Of a stretch of DNA of 64,000 nucleotides, positions 1 through 7,841 are shown in pieces; within the stretch, counting starts at the first letter, position 1, and each line of letters starts with the position of its first letter. Below the pieces are notes generated by a model, which saw only the letters and a program-made list of their open reading frames with translations, was not told the DNA's origin and ran no database searches. This DNA comes from Microbacteriaceae bacterium. GTDB lineage: Bacteria; Actinomycetota; Actinomycetes; Actinomycetales; Microbacteriaceae. The stretch is from assembly GCA_019638805.1 (NCBI GenBank), contig JAHBTA010000003.1, positions 186,001-250,000 on the forward strand, written 5' to 3'. Made by a program: the position numbers and the translations under genes.

Positions 1-477
1 ACGCATCGCCGCCTCGATCACCTCATGTTGGGAACGCGCGTCGTTCGGCACCCAGGAGAGGTGCCGAACCAGCTCGGGTTGGAGATACGGGATGCCGTAG
101 AAGTCGACCACGCCGTGCTCATCCGCGATCTCGGTCGGCATTCCGATGTCCGCCGCGTCGGTTCGCAGGTGAAGTCCCGCCGCGGCGGCGAATGGACCGG
201 CGAACCCCAGTCGGACGGCCGAGTCATGATTGCCGCTCGTGAGGACCACCTTGGCGCCCGCATCGAGAATCCCGACAAGGGTCTCCTGCAGGACGGTCAC
301 GGCGTGGGCCGACGGGTTCGTCAGGTCGTAGACATCGCCGGCGACCACGACGACGTCGACCGTGTGCTCGCGAACGATCCCGGGGATCACCCCGAGGACC
401 GCGCGCACCGCGTCCAGGGTGGAGTAGCCGTGAAAGGTGCGACCGATGTGCCAGTCCGAAGTGTGCAGCAGGCGCAT
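1..477 (-). CDS. sbcD: SbcD-type exonuclease subunit (N-terminal part, runs off the window)
   Basis: N-terminal 159 residues of a calcineurin-like phosphoesterase of the SbcD/Mre11 family, the Mn-dependent nuclease half of SbcCD that opens DNA hairpins and processes double-strand ends. Seen: LLHTSDWHIGR at the N-terminus, GDVYD near residue 50 and SGNHDS near residue 80, the metal-binding motifs in the expected order. The reading frame is still open at base 1, so the C-terminus and probably sbcC lie outside. Two adjacent ATGs exist (480 and 477); 477 is preferred because the GGGAGG sequence then has 5-base spacing. It follows the VapC gene by about 40 bases on the same strand. Confidence 0.9.
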   Translation of the reverse strand, partial: MRLLHTSDWHIGRTFHGYSTLDAVRAVLGVIPGIVREHTVDVVVVAGDVYDLTNPSAHAVTVLQETLVGILDAGAKVVLTSGNHDSAVRLGFAGPFAAAAGLHLRTDAADIGMPTEIADEHGVVDFYGIPYLQPELVRHLSWVPNDARSQHEVIEAAMR

Positions 478-516
478 CATCGCCTCCCGCTTCTGACCGC
501 GATCACCAAGGCAGTC

Positions 517-927
517 TTACATCTGGGACGGGTCCAAGAGAGCGACGCCGGTGCGGCGCATGTCCTTGATGTTGCCGGTGACGAGGGTAAGACCATACGC
601 GAGCGCGGTCGCCGCGATGAGCGAATCCATATCCGGTGCCGGGTCGGGGACGTGCATGCCCGCTGCCGCTCGCGCCACGCGCTCATCGACGGGGAGGATG
701 CGCCCTTCGAACATCGGGATCACCGCCCCGTCCAACCAGAGGCGGAGTCGTGCACCGCCGCGGGCATCCTTTCGCTCGGCCCGCCTCACCCCGATGTCGA
801 GTTCCAGCAGGGTGATCGCGCTGATCGCGAGATCCCCGATCGGCTGCCGCGCGATCCAGTCGCCGAAAGGCGACCCCTCGGCCTTGCGCGCGAGGCTCAC
901 CGCATCGGTATCGAGCAGATACTTCAC
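517..927 (-). CDS. vapC: VapC-like PIN-domain ribonuclease toxin
   Basis: 136-aa PIN-domain protein, predicted Mg-dependent endoribonuclease toxin of a type II toxin-antitoxin pair. Seen: first acidic residue in YLLDTDAVSL (residue about 6), a conserved Glu in LLELDIGV, DSLIAATALAYG with the third acidic residue, and the TGN-xxD ending (VTGNIKDM) typical of the FitB/VapC fold. The length is normal for the family. Its GTG/ATG start overlaps the antitoxin stop by 4 bases, the usual antitoxin-first coupled arrangement. The RNA target cannot be read from sequence. Confidence 0.88.
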   Translation of the reverse strand: MKYLLDTDAVSLARKAEGSPFGDWIARQPIGDLAISAITLLELDIGVRRAERKDARGGARLRLWLDGAVIPMFEGRILPVDERVARAAAGMHVPDPAPDMDSLIAATALAYGLTLVTGNIKDMRRTGVALLDPSQM

Positions 928-1169
928 AACGCGGGCACGCGCAACGAGGACTCCCGGCTGCGCTCGGGCAACTCGAGGTCCAGGTCGGTCGGGGCGAATA
1001 GCCGCGATCCAACCGGTTCTGACTGGCGGGAGAGCCGGTCGTAGTCATCGGCAGTCAGAAGCACATGGGAACGTCGACCGTGATCAGTGATCTCCACGGG
1101 CCCCGATTCCGCGGCGCGCTTGGCCGCGCTGACATCGTGGTTCAACTCACGGCTGGTCATCGTGGTCAT
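924..1169 (-). CDS. vapB: Phd/YefM-type antitoxin partner of the PIN toxin
   Basis: 81-aa antitoxin. The N-terminal part (MTSRELNHDVSAAKRAAE, then GPVEITDHGR and HVLLTADDYDRL) is the Phd/YefM DNA-binding fold; the Pro/Glu-rich C-terminus would wrap the toxin. The start at 1169 is chosen over an upstream in-frame start because GGGCGGAG lies a few bases before it and because the family fold begins there; a start at 1253 would run across the operator. Such antitoxins repress their own promoter, consistent with the palindrome at 1184-1204. Confidence 0.85.
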   Translation of the reverse strand: MTTMTSRELNHDVSAAKRAAESGPVEITDHGRRSHVLLTADDYDRLSRQSEPVGSRLFAPTDLDLELPERSRESSLRVPAL

Positions 1170-1183
1170 CGCTCCGCCCTTCG

Positions 1184-1204
1184 TTGTGGGTATTGTACCT
1201 ACAA
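1184..1204. promoter_or_regulatory. Palindromic operator of the toxin-antitoxin unit
   Basis: Inverted repeat TTGTGGGTA (1184-1192) and TACCTACAA (1196-1204), 8 of 9 positions pairing around a 3-base centre, 15 bases upstream of the antitoxin start. Its position and dyad symmetry fit an autoregulatory Phd-type operator; this is inferred. Confidence 0.6.
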
Positions 1205-1229
1205 AGGTCGCGGTGGTGGCCGGAAGAAG

Positions 1230-1302
1230 CTCCCCGGCTTGGACTCGAACCAAGAACCTATCGGTTAACAGCCGATTGCTCTGCCAATTGAGCTACCGAG
1301 GA
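1230..1302 (-). tRNA. tRNA-Asn (anticodon GTT)
   Basis: 73-base cloverleaf: acceptor arms TCCTCGG / CCGGGGA (one G-U pair), D-arm with AGCTCAATTGGCAGAGC, anticodon loop CTGTTAA giving anticodon GTT, T-arm with GGTTCGAGTCC. The discriminator base is G. CCA is not encoded. It stands alone between the toxin-antitoxin pair and the peptide ABC operon; 1303-1369 holds nothing I can name. Confidence 0.96.
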
Positions 1303-1369
1303 TCGCTGCGCGAACAGCCTCGCAAGACTATCAAATCCCGCGCGCCGCCCGGACCATCGGGGCGGGGGC

Positions 1370-2185
1370 TCAGGCCCGGTGCCGGGCCGCGGGCCCCGCC
1401 AGGCTGATCGACTCTGCCAACCGCTCGACGTACGGGTGCAGGGGGTTGGCGAGCACGTCATCCACCTGCCCGAGCCCCACGAACATGCCGCCGTGCATGA
1501 TCGCGATGCGCTCGGTCATGGTGCGCAGTTCACGGATGTCGTGGCCGATCACCAGGGCGGAGAACGCGCGGTCGCGCTGCAGGTCCGCGATGACCGTCAG
1601 GATTCGGCCGCGCACGAGCACGTCGACACCCATGGTCGGGTCGTCCGCGACGAGCAGCGATGGCTCGAGGATGAGGGCGCGCGCGAGTGCGACGCGCTGG
1701 CGCTGGCCGCGGCTGAGCTCGTGCGGGAACTTGTTCATGACCGCGAGCGGCAGGCGCACGGCGTCGATCAGGGCCGCGACCGCCGCCCCGGCCTCGTGGC
1801 GGTCGAACTTGCGATCGCGCGAGTAGATCGGCTCGGAGACGTTCTCGCCCACGGTCAGGTGCGGCTCGAGCGACGAGCCGCCGTCCTGCGGCAGGTAACC
1901 GATGCGCGTCGCGAGGCGGCTTCGCTTGCGATCGCTGATCTCGCGCATGTCCTGGCCGAAGATCTCGAGCTGCCCGCCGAAGATCTTCGGCAGCGGCTTC
2001 TCGCCGTGCAGCACCTGCGCGGCGACCGCGCGCGCGAGCGTGCTCTTGCCCGAGCCGGCCTCGCCGACGATGCCGAGGATGCCGCCCACCGGAATCGAGA
2101 ACGACACGCCACCGACCGCGACGTCGTCGTCCCCGTAGCCCAGGGTGAGATCGTCCGCGAGAACTGCTACCGGTGCCTCCGCCAC
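1370..2185 (-). CDS. Third, motif-degenerate ATPase of the peptide ABC operon
   Basis: 271-aa ABC ATPase of the oligopeptide-importer type, last gene of a five-gene operon and 16 bases after the fused ATPase. Walker A is intact (GEAGSGKST, about residue 42). The signature is LSRGQ instead of LSGGQ, and Walker B reads LLVADDPTMGVD, with Asp in place of the catalytic Glu and VD for LD. The C-terminal NPLHPYVERL resembles the OppD/F tail. The operon already has two ATPase domains, so this may be a regulatory or slow ATPase, or a partner for a different permease. GTG start with GAGG upstream. Confidence 0.8.
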   Translation of the reverse strand: MAEAPVAVLADDLTLGYGDDDVAVGGVSFSIPVGGILGIVGEAGSGKSTLARAVAAQVLHGEKPLPKIFGGQLEIFGQDMREISDRKRSRLATRIGYLPQDGGSSLEPHLTVGENVSEPIYSRDRKFDRHEAGAAVAALIDAVRLPLAVMNKFPHELSRGQRQRVALARALILEPSLLVADDPTMGVDVLVRGRILTVIADLQRDRAFSALVIGHDIRELRTMTERIAIMHGGMFVGLGQVDDVLANPLHPYVERLAESISLAGPAARHRA

Positions 2186-2201
2186 CCCTCAACCGTACCG
2201 G

Positions 2202-3851
2202 TCAGGAGGAGGCGGATCGGCTGCGCGACCGGCGCGCGGCCTGCTCGACCGGGTCCGGCACGGGAAGCGAGTCCAGCAGCCGCTGCGTGTAGGGGTCGGA
2301 GGGCGATCCGAGAACGTCCTTGGTGTGACCCTGCTCGGCGATCCGGCCGTGGTGCAGCACCACGACCCGGTGGGCCAGCAGGTCCACAACCGCCAGATCG
2401 TGCGTGATGAACAGGGTCGCGAAGCCGAACCTCTCCTGCACCTCGCCGAACAGTTCGAGCACACGCGCCTGCACGGACACGTCGAGCGCGCTGGTCGGTT
2501 CGTCGGCGATGAGCAGCTTCGGGTCGAGCGCGATCGCGCGCGCCAGCGACGCCCGCTGACGCTGACCCCCGCTGAGCTCGTGGGGGAAGCGGTCTCCGTA
2601 CTCGCCCAGCAACTGCACGGCGGTGAGCAACTCGTCCACCCGGTCCCGGGCGGCCGCGGCGTTCGGGGCGATGCCGTGGACGATGAGCGGTTCGGCCACG
2701 CACTGAGCGATCGTGAGCAGCGGGTTGAAGCTCGTGGCGGGGTCCTGGAAGACGAAGCCGAGGTCGCGCCGCTTCGGGCGGAAGGAGCTCTCGCGCACAC
2801 CCAGCATCTCGGTGCCCAGCACGCGCAGCGATCCGTCGCTCACCCGCGTGAGCCCCGCGATGGCGCGGCCGATCGTGGTCTTGCCCGAACCGCTCTCCCC
2901 CACCAGGCCGAGCACCTCGCCCGGCCGGATCTCGAAGCTCACGTCGTCGACCGCGCGGAAGGCCTTGCGGCCGAGCCTGCCCGGGTACTCGATGACCAGG
3001 TGCTCGGCCGCCACGACCGCGGGCTCGTCCGAGGCCGCGACCTGCGGCCGGTCGGTGAGCTCGAGGCGCGGCACCGCCGCGAGCAGCTTCTTCGTGTACT
3101 CGTGCTTCGGGGAGGCGAAAAGCTCGCCCACCGGCGCGGTCTCGATCAGCTCGCCGTCGAACATGACGGCGACGCGGTCGGCGAGGTCGGCGACCACGCC
3201 CATGTTGTGGGTGATGAGCACGATCGCGGTACCGAACTCGGCGCGCAGCTCCCGGAGCAGCTCCAGGATCTCGGCCTGCACGGTCACGTCGAGCGCCGTC
3301 GTCGGCTCGTCGGCGATGATGACATCCGGTTCGAGCGCGAGCGCCATGGCGATGACGATGCGCTGCTTCTGCCCGCCCGAGAACTGATGCGGGTAGTCGT
3401 TCACCCGGCGGGCGGCGTCCGGGATGCCGACCTTCTGCAGCATCTCGACCGCGCGACGCCTGGCCTGCTGCGCGGTCACCTTCCCGTGCGCGCGAAGTCC
3501 CTCGGCGAGCTGCCAGCCGACCGGGAAGACCGGGTTGAGCGCTGTGGAGGGCTCCTGGAAGATCATGGCGGCCCGCGTGCCGCGCAGTTCGCGCATGCGC
3601 GCCGCGCTGAGCGTCACGACATCCTCGCCGCCCAGGTAGAGCGCACCCCGCACGGTCGCGGTCTCGGGAATGAGCCCGAGGATGGTCCGGGCGGTGACGG
3701 TCTTCCCGCTGCCGGATTCGCCCACGATCGCGAGCACCTCGCCCGGCTGCACCTGCAGGCTCACATCGCGAACCGCGTGCACGTCTCCGCCGTCGGTGGA
3801 GAACGTGACATCCAGGTCCCGGATGTCGACGGCGGGTTGCGTGGTCGCCAT
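2202..3851 (-). CDS. Fused DppD-DppF ATPase of a peptide ABC importer
   Basis: 549-aa protein with two complete ABC cassettes. First half: Walker A GESGSGKTVTAR, signature FSGGQKQR, Walker B IIADEPTTALD. Second half: GESGSGKTTIGR, LSGGQRQR, LLIADEPTSALD. This DppDF/YejF-type fusion supplies both ATP sites for a type I importer in the membrane. Start ATG at 3851 (MATTQPAVDIRDLDV) was chosen because the permease stop overlaps it (TGATG) and the ABC fold starts directly after; longer in-frame starts enter the permease gene. Substrate is likely di- or oligopeptides. Confidence 0.93.
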   Translation of the reverse strand: MATTQPAVDIRDLDVTFSTDGGDVHAVRDVSLQVQPGEVLAIVGESGSGKTVTARTILGLIPETATVRGALYLGGEDVVTLSAARMRELRGTRAAMIFQEPSTALNPVFPVGWQLAEGLRAHGKVTAQQARRRAVEMLQKVGIPDAARRVNDYPHQFSGGQKQRIVIAMALALEPDVIIADEPTTALDVTVQAEILELLRELRAEFGTAIVLITHNMGVVADLADRVAVMFDGELIETAPVGELFASPKHEYTKKLLAAVPRLELTDRPQVAASDEPAVVAAEHLVIEYPGRLGRKAFRAVDDVSFEIRPGEVLGLVGESGSGKTTIGRAIAGLTRVSDGSLRVLGTEMLGVRESSFRPKRRDLGFVFQDPATSFNPLLTIAQCVAEPLIVHGIAPNAAAARDRVDELLTAVQLLGEYGDRFPHELSGGQRQRASLARAIALDPKLLIADEPTSALDVSVQARVLELFGEVQERFGFATLFITHDLAVVDLLAHRVVVLHHGRIAEQGHTKDVLGSPSDPYTQRLLDSLPVPDPVEQAARRSRSRSASS

Positions 3852-4846
3852 CAGTGCACCTCTCCCATGTCCTCGCGGGCGACGGGCGTCGTCTCGGCCA
3901 CCGCATCCGCGGGGGTCGCAGCGCCCGCGCGGCGCCTGGTGCGCAGCCGCGGGTCGGCGAGGTCGTTGAGGCTCTCGCCGATGAGCGTCACGCCGAGCAC
4001 GATGAGCACGATCGCCAGGCCCGGGAAGATCGAGGTCCACCAGATCCCGCTCGTCACGTCGCTGATCGAGCGGTTGAGGTCGTAGCCCCATTCCGCCGCC
4101 GATGTGGGCTCGATGCCGAAGCCCAGGAACCCCAGCCCGGCCAGGGTCAGGATCGCCTCCGAGCTATTGAGCGTGAAGATGAGCGGCAGCGTGCGCGTCG
4201 AGTTCCGCAGCACGTGCCGGAACATGATGCGCGGGACGGGCGCACCGACCACCTTGGCCGACTCGACGAAGGCCTCGGCCTTGACGCGTACCGCCTCCGC
4301 ACGGATCACACGGAAGTACTGCGGGATGAAAACCACGGTGATCGAGATCGCCGCCGCGAACACACCGCCCAGGAGGTTCGACTGCCCCCGGCTGATGACG
4401 ATGCCCGCCACGATCGCCAGGAGGAGCGTCGGGAAGGCGTACACGGCATCCGCGATCACGACGAGAACCCGGTCGACCCAGCCGCCGATGTATCCGGAGA
4501 TCAGCCCGAGCAGAACGCCCACGAAGACCGAGAGCAGGACCGCGACGATGATGACCATGAAGGCGGTGCGCGATCCCCAGATCACGCGCGAGAGCACGTC
4601 GTAGCCGCCCACGGTCGTGCCGAGCAGGTGCTCGCCGCCTGGCGGCACCTGCGCACCGAAGGTCTCGCCGTCGTCGCCGGTCAACTGGTTGTAGCCGAAC
4701 GGCGCCAGCCACGGCGCGAAGATCGCCATGACGGCGAAGAACCCGGTGATGATCAGGCCCGCGAGCAGCATGCCGCGCTGCAGCCCGACGCTCTGCCGGA
4801 ACTGGTGGACGACCGGGAGCCGCCCGAGGAAGGCGCGCAGCTTCAT
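3851..4846 (-). CDS. Peptide ABC importer permease, DppC type
   Basis: 331-aa inner-membrane permease. After a short cytoplasmic N-terminus (MKLRAFLGRLPVVHQFRQS) it has a first membrane helix (GMLLAGLIITGFFAVMAIF), the DppC-type periplasmic segment ending LLGTTVGGYDVLSRV, then about five more helices. The EAA loop is recognisable in ESAKVVGAPVPRIMFRHVL. Start at 4846 overlaps the DppB stop by one base (TGATG); its own stop overlaps the ATPase start likewise, so the three genes are translationally coupled. It pairs with DppB. Confidence 0.93.
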   Translation of the reverse strand: MKLRAFLGRLPVVHQFRQSVGLQRGMLLAGLIITGFFAVMAIFAPWLAPFGYNQLTGDDGETFGAQVPPGGEHLLGTTVGGYDVLSRVIWGSRTAFMVIIVAVLLSVFVGVLLGLISGYIGGWVDRVLVVIADAVYAFPTLLLAIVAGIVISRGQSNLLGGVFAAAISITVVFIPQYFRVIRAEAVRVKAEAFVESAKVVGAPVPRIMFRHVLRNSTRTLPLIFTLNSSEAILTLAGLGFLGFGIEPTSAAEWGYDLNRSISDVTSGIWWTSIFPGLAIVLIVLGVTLIGESLNDLADPRLRTRRRAGAATPADAVAETTPVAREDMGEVH

Positions 4847-5919
4847 CAGTACCTCACCCTCGGGTCGATCAGCGCGGCGAGGATGTCGACGATGAAATTG
4901 GTGACCGCGACGATCACGGCCAGGAGCGCGACGATGCCCTGGACCGCCACGAAGTCTCGGGCGAGCAGGTACTGGACGAGCTGGAAGCCCAGGCCCTTCC
5001 ACTCGAACGTGGTCTCGGTCAGCACCGCACCGCCCAGCAGGAGCGCGATCTGCAGGCCGATGACCGTGATGATCGGGATGAGCGCCGGCTTGTAGGCGTG
5101 ATGCCGCACCAGACGGAACTCGCTCACACCGCGCGAGCGGGCCGCATCCACATACGGCTGCCCGAGCGTGCCGATCATGTTGGTGCGCACCAGCCGCAGG
5201 AAGATGCCCGCGGTCAGCAGGCCCAGCGCGAGCGCCGGGAGCACGGCGTGGGCGAGGACGTCGCCGATGATCGCGCCGTTGCCGAGCCGGATGGCGTCGA
5301 TCAGGTGAATGCCGGTCGGGTGGTCGAGGCGGTTGAGGGCGACCTCGTTGCGCGCCCCCGCACGCCCGTTGGCGGGCAGCCAGTGCAGCCCGACCGCGAA
5401 GATGAGCTTGAGCACGAGCCCCGCGAAGAACACGGGTGTCGCGTAGAACAGGATGGCGAGCACGCGCAGCACGGCGTCGGGCCAGCGGTCGCGGAGGTAG
5501 GCGGCGAGCATCCCGAGCGGGATGCCCACGATGAAGGCGACGATGAGCGAGTACACCGCGAGCTCGAGCGTCGCGGGGCCGTAGCGCAGCAGGACGTCGG
5601 TCACGAGCTGGTTGTCGCTCAGGGTCCGGCCGAAGTTCCCCGTGAACACCTGGCCGAGGTATTCGACGTACTGCACGATGAGCGGCCGGTCGTAGCCGGC
5701 CTCGTGGATGCGCTCGGCGAGCTGATCCGCGGGGAGGCGACCGCCGAGGGCCGCGGTGATCGGGTCGCCCGTGGTCCGCATGAACAGGAACACGAGGGTG
5801 ACCAGGATGAAGACGGTCGGGAAGATCAGGAGGAAGCGCACCAGGATGTAGCGCCAGAGCGACCCTCCCGAGCTGCGCCGGGTCCGGGTCGTGGGGGGAG
5901 CGACGTCGCTCGTCGTCAT
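4846..5919 (-). CDS. Peptide ABC importer permease, DppB type
   Basis: 357-aa permease. The N-terminal helix (YILVRFLLIFPTVFILVTLVFLF), the region PADQLAERIHEAGYDRPLIVQYVEYL and the EAA loop YVDAARSRGVSEFRLVRHHA are typical of DppB/OppB. About six membrane helices. It is first of the coupled permease-ATPase block and lies 70 bases after the binding-protein gene, with a strong hairpin in the gap. Acts with DppC as the transmembrane channel. Confidence 0.93.
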   Translation of the reverse strand: MTTSDVAPPTTRTRRSSGGSLWRYILVRFLLIFPTVFILVTLVFLFMRTTGDPITAALGGRLPADQLAERIHEAGYDRPLIVQYVEYLGQVFTGNFGRTLSDNQLVTDVLLRYGPATLELAVYSLIVAFIVGIPLGMLAAYLRDRWPDAVLRVLAILFYATPVFFAGLVLKLIFAVGLHWLPANGRAGARNEVALNRLDHPTGIHLIDAIRLGNGAIIGDVLAHAVLPALALGLLTAGIFLRLVRTNMIGTLGQPYVDAARSRGVSEFRLVRHHAYKPALIPIITVIGLQIALLLGGAVLTETTFEWKGLGFQLVQYLLARDFVAVQGIVALLAVIVAVTNFIVDILAALIDPRVRY

Positions 5920-5936
5920 TCGGTACCTGTCGTCAG

Positions 5937-5976
5937 AGTGGTGGGGCGGCCCGCCCAGGCGAACCGCCCCACCACT
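5937..5976 (-). terminator. Intercistronic hairpin between binding protein and permease genes
   Basis: Perfect 13-base stem AGTGGTGGGGCGG (5937-5949) with CCGCCCCACCACT (5964-5976) and a 14-base loop, lying just after the binding-protein stop codon. No U-run follows on the transcribed strand, so it is more likely a partial terminator or a 3' RNA-stabilising structure that raises binding-protein mRNA over permease mRNA than a complete terminator. Confidence 0.65.
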
Positions 5977-5989
5977 TACTCGTGCCGGA

Positions 5990-7621
5990 CTACTTGGTGA
6001 CCGGCGCGTACCGGAACTTGAACGACGCGTCGAGGATGACCCCGTTCACGTCGGCTCCCGCGACCGCCACCTGGGCGCCCTGCAGGAACGGAACCGTGGA
6101 CAGCAGTTCGCCCATGCGGGCCTGGATGTCCTCGATCTCCTGGACGCGCTTGGCCGGGTCGGTCTCGACCGCCTGCTGCAGGATGAGCTGCTCCACCTGA
6201 GAGTCGCTGAAGTGGTTCCCGAGGAAGTTGTTCGTCAGGAAGAACGGCGTCAGGTAGTTGTCGGCGTCCGAGTAGTCCGGGAACCAGCCGAGCTGGTAGG
6301 CCGGGTACACGTCAGCCGTGCGGTCCTTCGAGTACTGGACCCACTCGGTCGACTTGAGGTCGATCGAGAACAGGCCAGTGGACTCCAGCTGCTCCTTGAG
6401 CATGGCGTACTCGTCACCCGACGACGGACCGTAGTGGTCGTCCGAGTTGTACTGCAGGCTCAGCTGCACCGGGGTCTCGACGCCCGCGTCCGCGAGGATC
6501 TGCGCGGCCTTGTCGGCGTCGGGGCCGCCGTTGCCGTCGCCGTACAGGTCCTTCAGGATCTGCGTGGCGCCGGCGAAGCCGTCCGGCACGAAGGAGTAGA
6601 GCGGCGTGTAGGTGCCCTTGTAGACCTGCTCCGCGATCGGCTCGCGGTCGATCAGCGAGGCGAACGCCTGGCGCACGGCCAGGGCCTTCTTCGCGTCGGC
6701 CTGGTCGGTCTTGGCGCCGTACGGCATGGTGTCGAAGTTGAACACCACGTAGCGGATCTCACCACCGGGGCCGTCCACGACCTTGACCGCGTCGTTGCCG
6801 CGCAGGTCCTCGATGTCGGTGGGCGACAGGCTGCGGTAGGCGACGTCGACCTCGCCCTCCTGCACGGCGAGCTTCAGGTTCGACGAGTCGGCGTAGACCG
6901 AGAGGATCACACCGTCGTTGACCGGAGCGTCGAGCAGGCCCTTGTAGTTGGGGTTGGGCGCGAACTCGACAGTCTTGTTGAAGTCGTAGCTCGTGATCGT
7001 GTACGGGCCGCCGAAGGCGTTGGCCGCGACGATGTCCGCGTCCGGCGTGATGGCGTCGGCCGAGAAGGACTCCTCGTCGACGATCGCGCCCGGGAAGCTC
7101 GTCAGGATGAGCGGGAAGATCTGGTCGTTGTCCGTCTTGAGGTGGAACACGACCGTGGTGTCATCCGGCGTCGTCACGCTGTCGAGGTTGTAGAGCAGGC
7201 TGGACGCGCCGTTCGGGTCCGCGATCGCGATGTTGCGGTCGAACGAGAACTTCACGTCGGACGAGGTCAGGTCGTTGCCGTTGGCCCACTTGAGGCCGGC
7301 GGGCAGCGTGACCGTGTACTCGGACGGGCTGGTGAACTCAGCGCTCTCAGCGAGGTCGGGGACCACGTCGGTGCTGTTGTAGTCGGTGTTGACCAGGTAC
7401 GGGAACACCTGCGTCTGCACGGACAGCGAGCCGTTGTCGTACGAACCCGCCGGGTCGAGCGTGGTCACCTTGTCGGTGGTGCCGACGAGGATGACGTTGT
7501 CCTCGTCGCCGCCGCCCGTGCCGCCGTCGCCGCCGGCGCAGCCGGAGAGCACGAGACCCGCAGCGGCGGTGGCCGCGACGAGGCCGAGGCGCACTCGAGC
7601 CTTCTTGGAAACGGAAATCAT
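5990..7621 (-). CDS. Solute-binding lipoprotein, family 5 (peptide importer)
   Basis: 543-aa extracytoplasmic binding protein (SBP_bac_5). Signal peptide with lipobox LVLSGC followed by a GGDGGTGGG linker; lipid anchoring is expected at Cys near residue 29. The body carries the family pattern KVTTLDPAGSYDNGS near the mature N-terminus and a long DppA-like core with AVRQAFASLIDREPIAEQVYKG. Start at 7621 (MISVSKKARVRLG) is preferred to 7651 because AGGAAGAGGT lies 8 bases upstream and the signal peptide then has normal length. First gene of the five-gene import operon. Confidence 0.93.
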   Translation of the reverse strand: MISVSKKARVRLGLVAATAAAGLVLSGCAGGDGGTGGGDEDNVILVGTTDKVTTLDPAGSYDNGSLSVQTQVFPYLVNTDYNSTDVVPDLAESAEFTSPSEYTVTLPAGLKWANGNDLTSSDVKFSFDRNIAIADPNGASSLLYNLDSVTTPDDTTVVFHLKTDNDQIFPLILTSFPGAIVDEESFSADAITPDADIVAANAFGGPYTITSYDFNKTVEFAPNPNYKGLLDAPVNDGVILSVYADSSNLKLAVQEGEVDVAYRSLSPTDIEDLRGNDAVKVVDGPGGEIRYVVFNFDTMPYGAKTDQADAKKALAVRQAFASLIDREPIAEQVYKGTYTPLYSFVPDGFAGATQILKDLYGDGNGGPDADKAAQILADAGVETPVQLSLQYNSDDHYGPSSGDEYAMLKEQLESTGLFSIDLKSTEWVQYSKDRTADVYPAYQLGWFPDYSDADNYLTPFFLTNNFLGNHFSDSQVEQLILQQAVETDPAKRVQEIEDIQARMGELLSTVPFLQGAQVAVAGADVNGVILDASFKFRYAPVTK

Positions 7622-7769
7622 TCCGTGTACCTCTTCCTGTTTGGGGTGCAAGAGAATTGCATGAATCAGGCGCGCGCGTGCAGGTCCTGCGCCACGGCGT
7701 CAGGAATCAGGTCTAACACAGCGCGACCCCGGACCTCCATACGAGGGACGCCCGGTTGCGGATTGTCGC

Positions 7770-7830
7770 GGTATTCGCGCGGCAGGACGCCGGAATCCTG
7801 CATTTGACGCCGATTCCACGCGCGAATACC
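7770..7830. repeat. Large nested inverted repeat after dnaG
   Basis: Outer arms GGTATTCGCGCG (7770-7781) and CGCGCGAATACC (7819-7830) pair perfectly over 12 bases; inside them GGAATC (7792-7797) and GATTCC (7812-7817) pair again. It starts 11 bases after the dnaG stop and lies upstream of the binding-protein gene. It may be the dnaG terminator or a protein-binding dyad. The rest of 7622-7841 must hold the importer promoter, but I see no convincing -35/-10 pair. Confidence 0.6.
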
Positions 7831-7841
7831 ACCGTCGACGC

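Noticed and set aside
2145-4085. Long plus-strand open frame opposite the DppDF gene
   Set aside because: Shadow of a conserved minus-strand ABC gene in high-GC DNA; its translation shows no family motif. The same applies to long antisense frames at 5891-7807, 11007-13280 and 29546-31735.
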